Of a stretch of 6,900 nt of DNA, positions 5,711 to 6,900 are shown in pieces; position 1 is the first letter of the stretch, and each line of letters opens with the position of its first letter. The notes below the pieces were generated by a model. That model saw nothing but the letters and a program-made list of their open reading frames with translations, was not told the DNA's origin and did no database searches. Location of the stretch: positions 1 to 6,900 of the forward strand of contig CAMFLN010000154.1 in the NCBI GenBank assembly GCA_945957305.1, in the 5' to 3' direction. The stretch is from an uncultured Planctomycetaceae bacterium. Lineage in GTDB: Bacteria > Planctomycetota > Planctomycetia > Pirellulales > JACPPG01. A program made the translations under genes and the position numbers.

Positions 5711-6793
5711 ATGAGACCCAACCGCCACGAGGCCGTCAATTCACCGCGGGTGAATGCCCGTGTCGCGGATCGCAGGCTCCCCGTGGTCGCGATGCCGCCG
5801 TGGATGACGGCAGTCGCGGCCGCGCCGCATGGCGGCAAGATCGCGACGAATGCAGAGGTTTGCGGTTCCGCGGCGCCTCAGGCCGGCGACGGTCCCGCTC
5901 CGGCAAGGCTTGCCATCCCCGTGCTATCCGGCCGCGATATCCCGGTACGTTCTCGCTCCTGCCGAAGCATTCTGTGGCTGACGCTTGGCGCCTTCGTTTC
6001 CATCGCGGTGCATGGCGCGATCTTCGCCTATGCCCTGCTGAAATTCGATTCCTCGGTCGGGGCCGGCGGCGAGACGGTCGAGGCGATCAGCGTCGAACTC
6101 GTCACTGCTACGGCGCTGGAGGCCATCGACGTCGCGCCTTCAATCCAATCCGGCGGCGCGTCTCAGCCGGTCACGACTCGTGCTGGAGCCGAAGCGCCAG
6201 TCGATCAAGTGGAGGTTCAGCCTCAGACCGACAGCAGGAAGGCGGCACCGAGCGCAGCCGAGGAGGCTATCGTAAAGCCGGCTCCGCAGGACAGCTCCGA
6301 GCCTGAATTCCGCGCCGCCGAGAATATGTCGCAGCGCGAGAATTCGGTCGTCGCCGACCCGGTGCTATTTCCGGAGCACGACGACGCGCCGCAGAAGGAA
6401 GTCGAGAAGGAGAAGGGCAGGGCGCAGGCAGAGCAGCGCGCGCAGGAAGCGTTAATGGCAGGGCAGGCGATGTCCCGCGCCGTCGAGGCAAGTGAAGCAA
6501 CGAGCGCCGCAGCGCCGGCGACGCATGGTGCCGTGATGCGCTACGCGATGATGGTCCGGGCGGCGCTGGGCGCGTCGCGCCCACCTTATACCGGCAAGCG
6601 CGGCCGAGTGGTTGTCAGTTTCGTCATCGATGAGGCGGGTAGTGCCTCCAATGTGAAGATTACCTCTTCCAGCGGCAACGAGCATCTCGATAACGTGTCA
6701 GCAGCTACAGTCCAGCGCATAGTCTTTCCGAAGCCATCATCTGAACTTACAGCCTCGCAGCGACAGTTCGTGGTGCCGTTTGACTTCAAGTAG
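5711..6793 (+). CDS. tonB: TonB family protein, energy transducer for the adjacent receptor
   Basis: 360 residues. A single transmembrane helix at about 86-110 carries SIAVH (S97, H101), the SxxxH motif by which TonB senses ExbB/ExbD. The periplasmic spacer (about 112-270) is acidic and Ala/Gln/Glu-rich, with a charged helical stretch around 228-250 and about 12 scattered prolines but no EP/KP repeat blocks. The TonB C-terminal domain (about 275-360) shows YAMMVRAALGASRPPYTGKR, VVVSFVIDEAG, ITSSSGNEHLD and VFPKPSSEL. The roughly 85-residue cytoplasmic leader before the helix is long for TonB. Starts at M28 (5792) or M32 (5804) are possible, though neither has a clear ribosome site. The 5711 start also lacks one but lies 6 nt after the preceding stop, fitting re-initiation. 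No exbB or exbD is seen here, so it presumably uses a shared ExbBD. Confidence 0.9.
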   Translation: MRPNRHEAVNSPRVNARVADRRLPVVAMPPWMTAVAAAPHGGKIATNAEVCGSAAPQAGDGPAPARLAIPVLSGRDIPVRSRSCRSILWLTLGAFVSIAVHGAIFAYALLKFDSSVGAGGETVEAISVELVTATALEAIDVAPSIQSGGASQPVTTRAGAEAPVDQVEVQPQTDSRKAAPSAAEEAIVKPAPQDSSEPEFRAAENMSQRENSVVADPVLFPEHDDAPQKEVEKEKGRAQAEQRAQEALMAGQAMSRAVEASEATSAAAPATHGAVMRYAMMVRAALGASRPPYTGKRGRVVVSFVIDEAGSASNVKITSSSGNEHLDNVSAATVQRIVFPKPSSELTASQRQFVVPFDFK

Positions 6794-6829
6794 GCCCAAC
6801 TGGCTCCACCTGCGAAGTGAAAACCGAGA

Positions 6830-6861
6830 CGGCCACCGAACGGGAACCTTTCCTGTGGCCG
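6830..6861 (+). terminator. Weak hairpin downstream of tonB
   Basis: CGGCCAC (6830-6836) pairs perfectly with GTGGCCG (6855-6861). The 18-nt loop holds an inner stem GGAA/TTCC (6843-6846 with 6850-6853). It lies about 37 nt after the operon's last stop codon. The only T-run is TTTT near 6879-6882, too far from the stem for a classical intrinsic terminator. It is a possible 3' end structure only. Confidence 0.25.
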
Positions 6862-6900
6862 CCCGTTCTCGTCAGCCCTTTTCATCGAGCCTTCGTTGAC

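Noticed and set aside
4913..5728. 271-residue - strand open frame opposite the DJ-1/PfpI gene
   Set aside because: Low-complexity Arg/His-rich translation with no family features, fully antisense to a convincing gene.
5188..6306. 372-residue + strand open frame across the DJ-1/PfpI to tonB junction
   Set aside because: Very Arg-rich translation in another frame of two well-supported genes. It looks like a shift-frame artefact rather than a fusion.

Overview
The window looks like chromosomal DNA from a GC-rich alphaproteobacterium, most likely a Bradyrhizobium/Nitrobacteraceae-type organism. This rests on G/C-ending codon use, the style of the TonB-dependent receptor (an 'LPPVxVxxP' segment followed by a Pro/Ala/Lys-rich linker before the plug) and the style of the TonB C-terminal domain. 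The genus is inferred from sequence character, not from any search.

Left part (1-1713) is a fragment of a small-molecule catabolism neighbourhood. It holds the last 28 codons of a probable TctC/Bug-type solute-binding protein (+), a convergent short-chain dehydrogenase/reductase (-) whose canonical catalytic Ser and Tyr are both replaced, and, divergent from the SDR, an M24 (creatinase/aminopeptidase P type) reading frame that stops after the N-terminal domain and lacks the whole catalytic domain.

Right part (about 1770-6793) is a tightly packed four-gene + strand operon. In order it encodes a small DUF2946-like exported or anchored Cys protein, a TonB-dependent siderophore-receptor-type outer-membrane protein, a Tat-exported DJ-1/PfpI protein very like isonitrile hydratase, and a dedicated TonB. 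Gaps are 90, 9 and 6 nt. A possible sigma-70-like promoter with a palindrome over its -35 lies ahead of the first gene, and two consecutive hairpins lie between the first gene and the receptor. A weak hairpin follows tonB.

Together the four genes read as a self-contained uptake unit. The receptor takes a metal chelate across the outer membrane using its own TonB, and a periplasmic enzyme may modify or destroy the ligand. The enzyme keeps the Asp/Cys/Thr set of isonitrile hydratases and carries a His/Met-rich stretch after its signal peptide, and DUF2946 genes are often found near copper-related TonB receptors. The most interesting hypothesis is therefore use or detoxification of a copper-binding (isonitrile-type) metallophore in the periplasm. 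This is inference: the receptor itself cannot be assigned a substrate from sequence alone.
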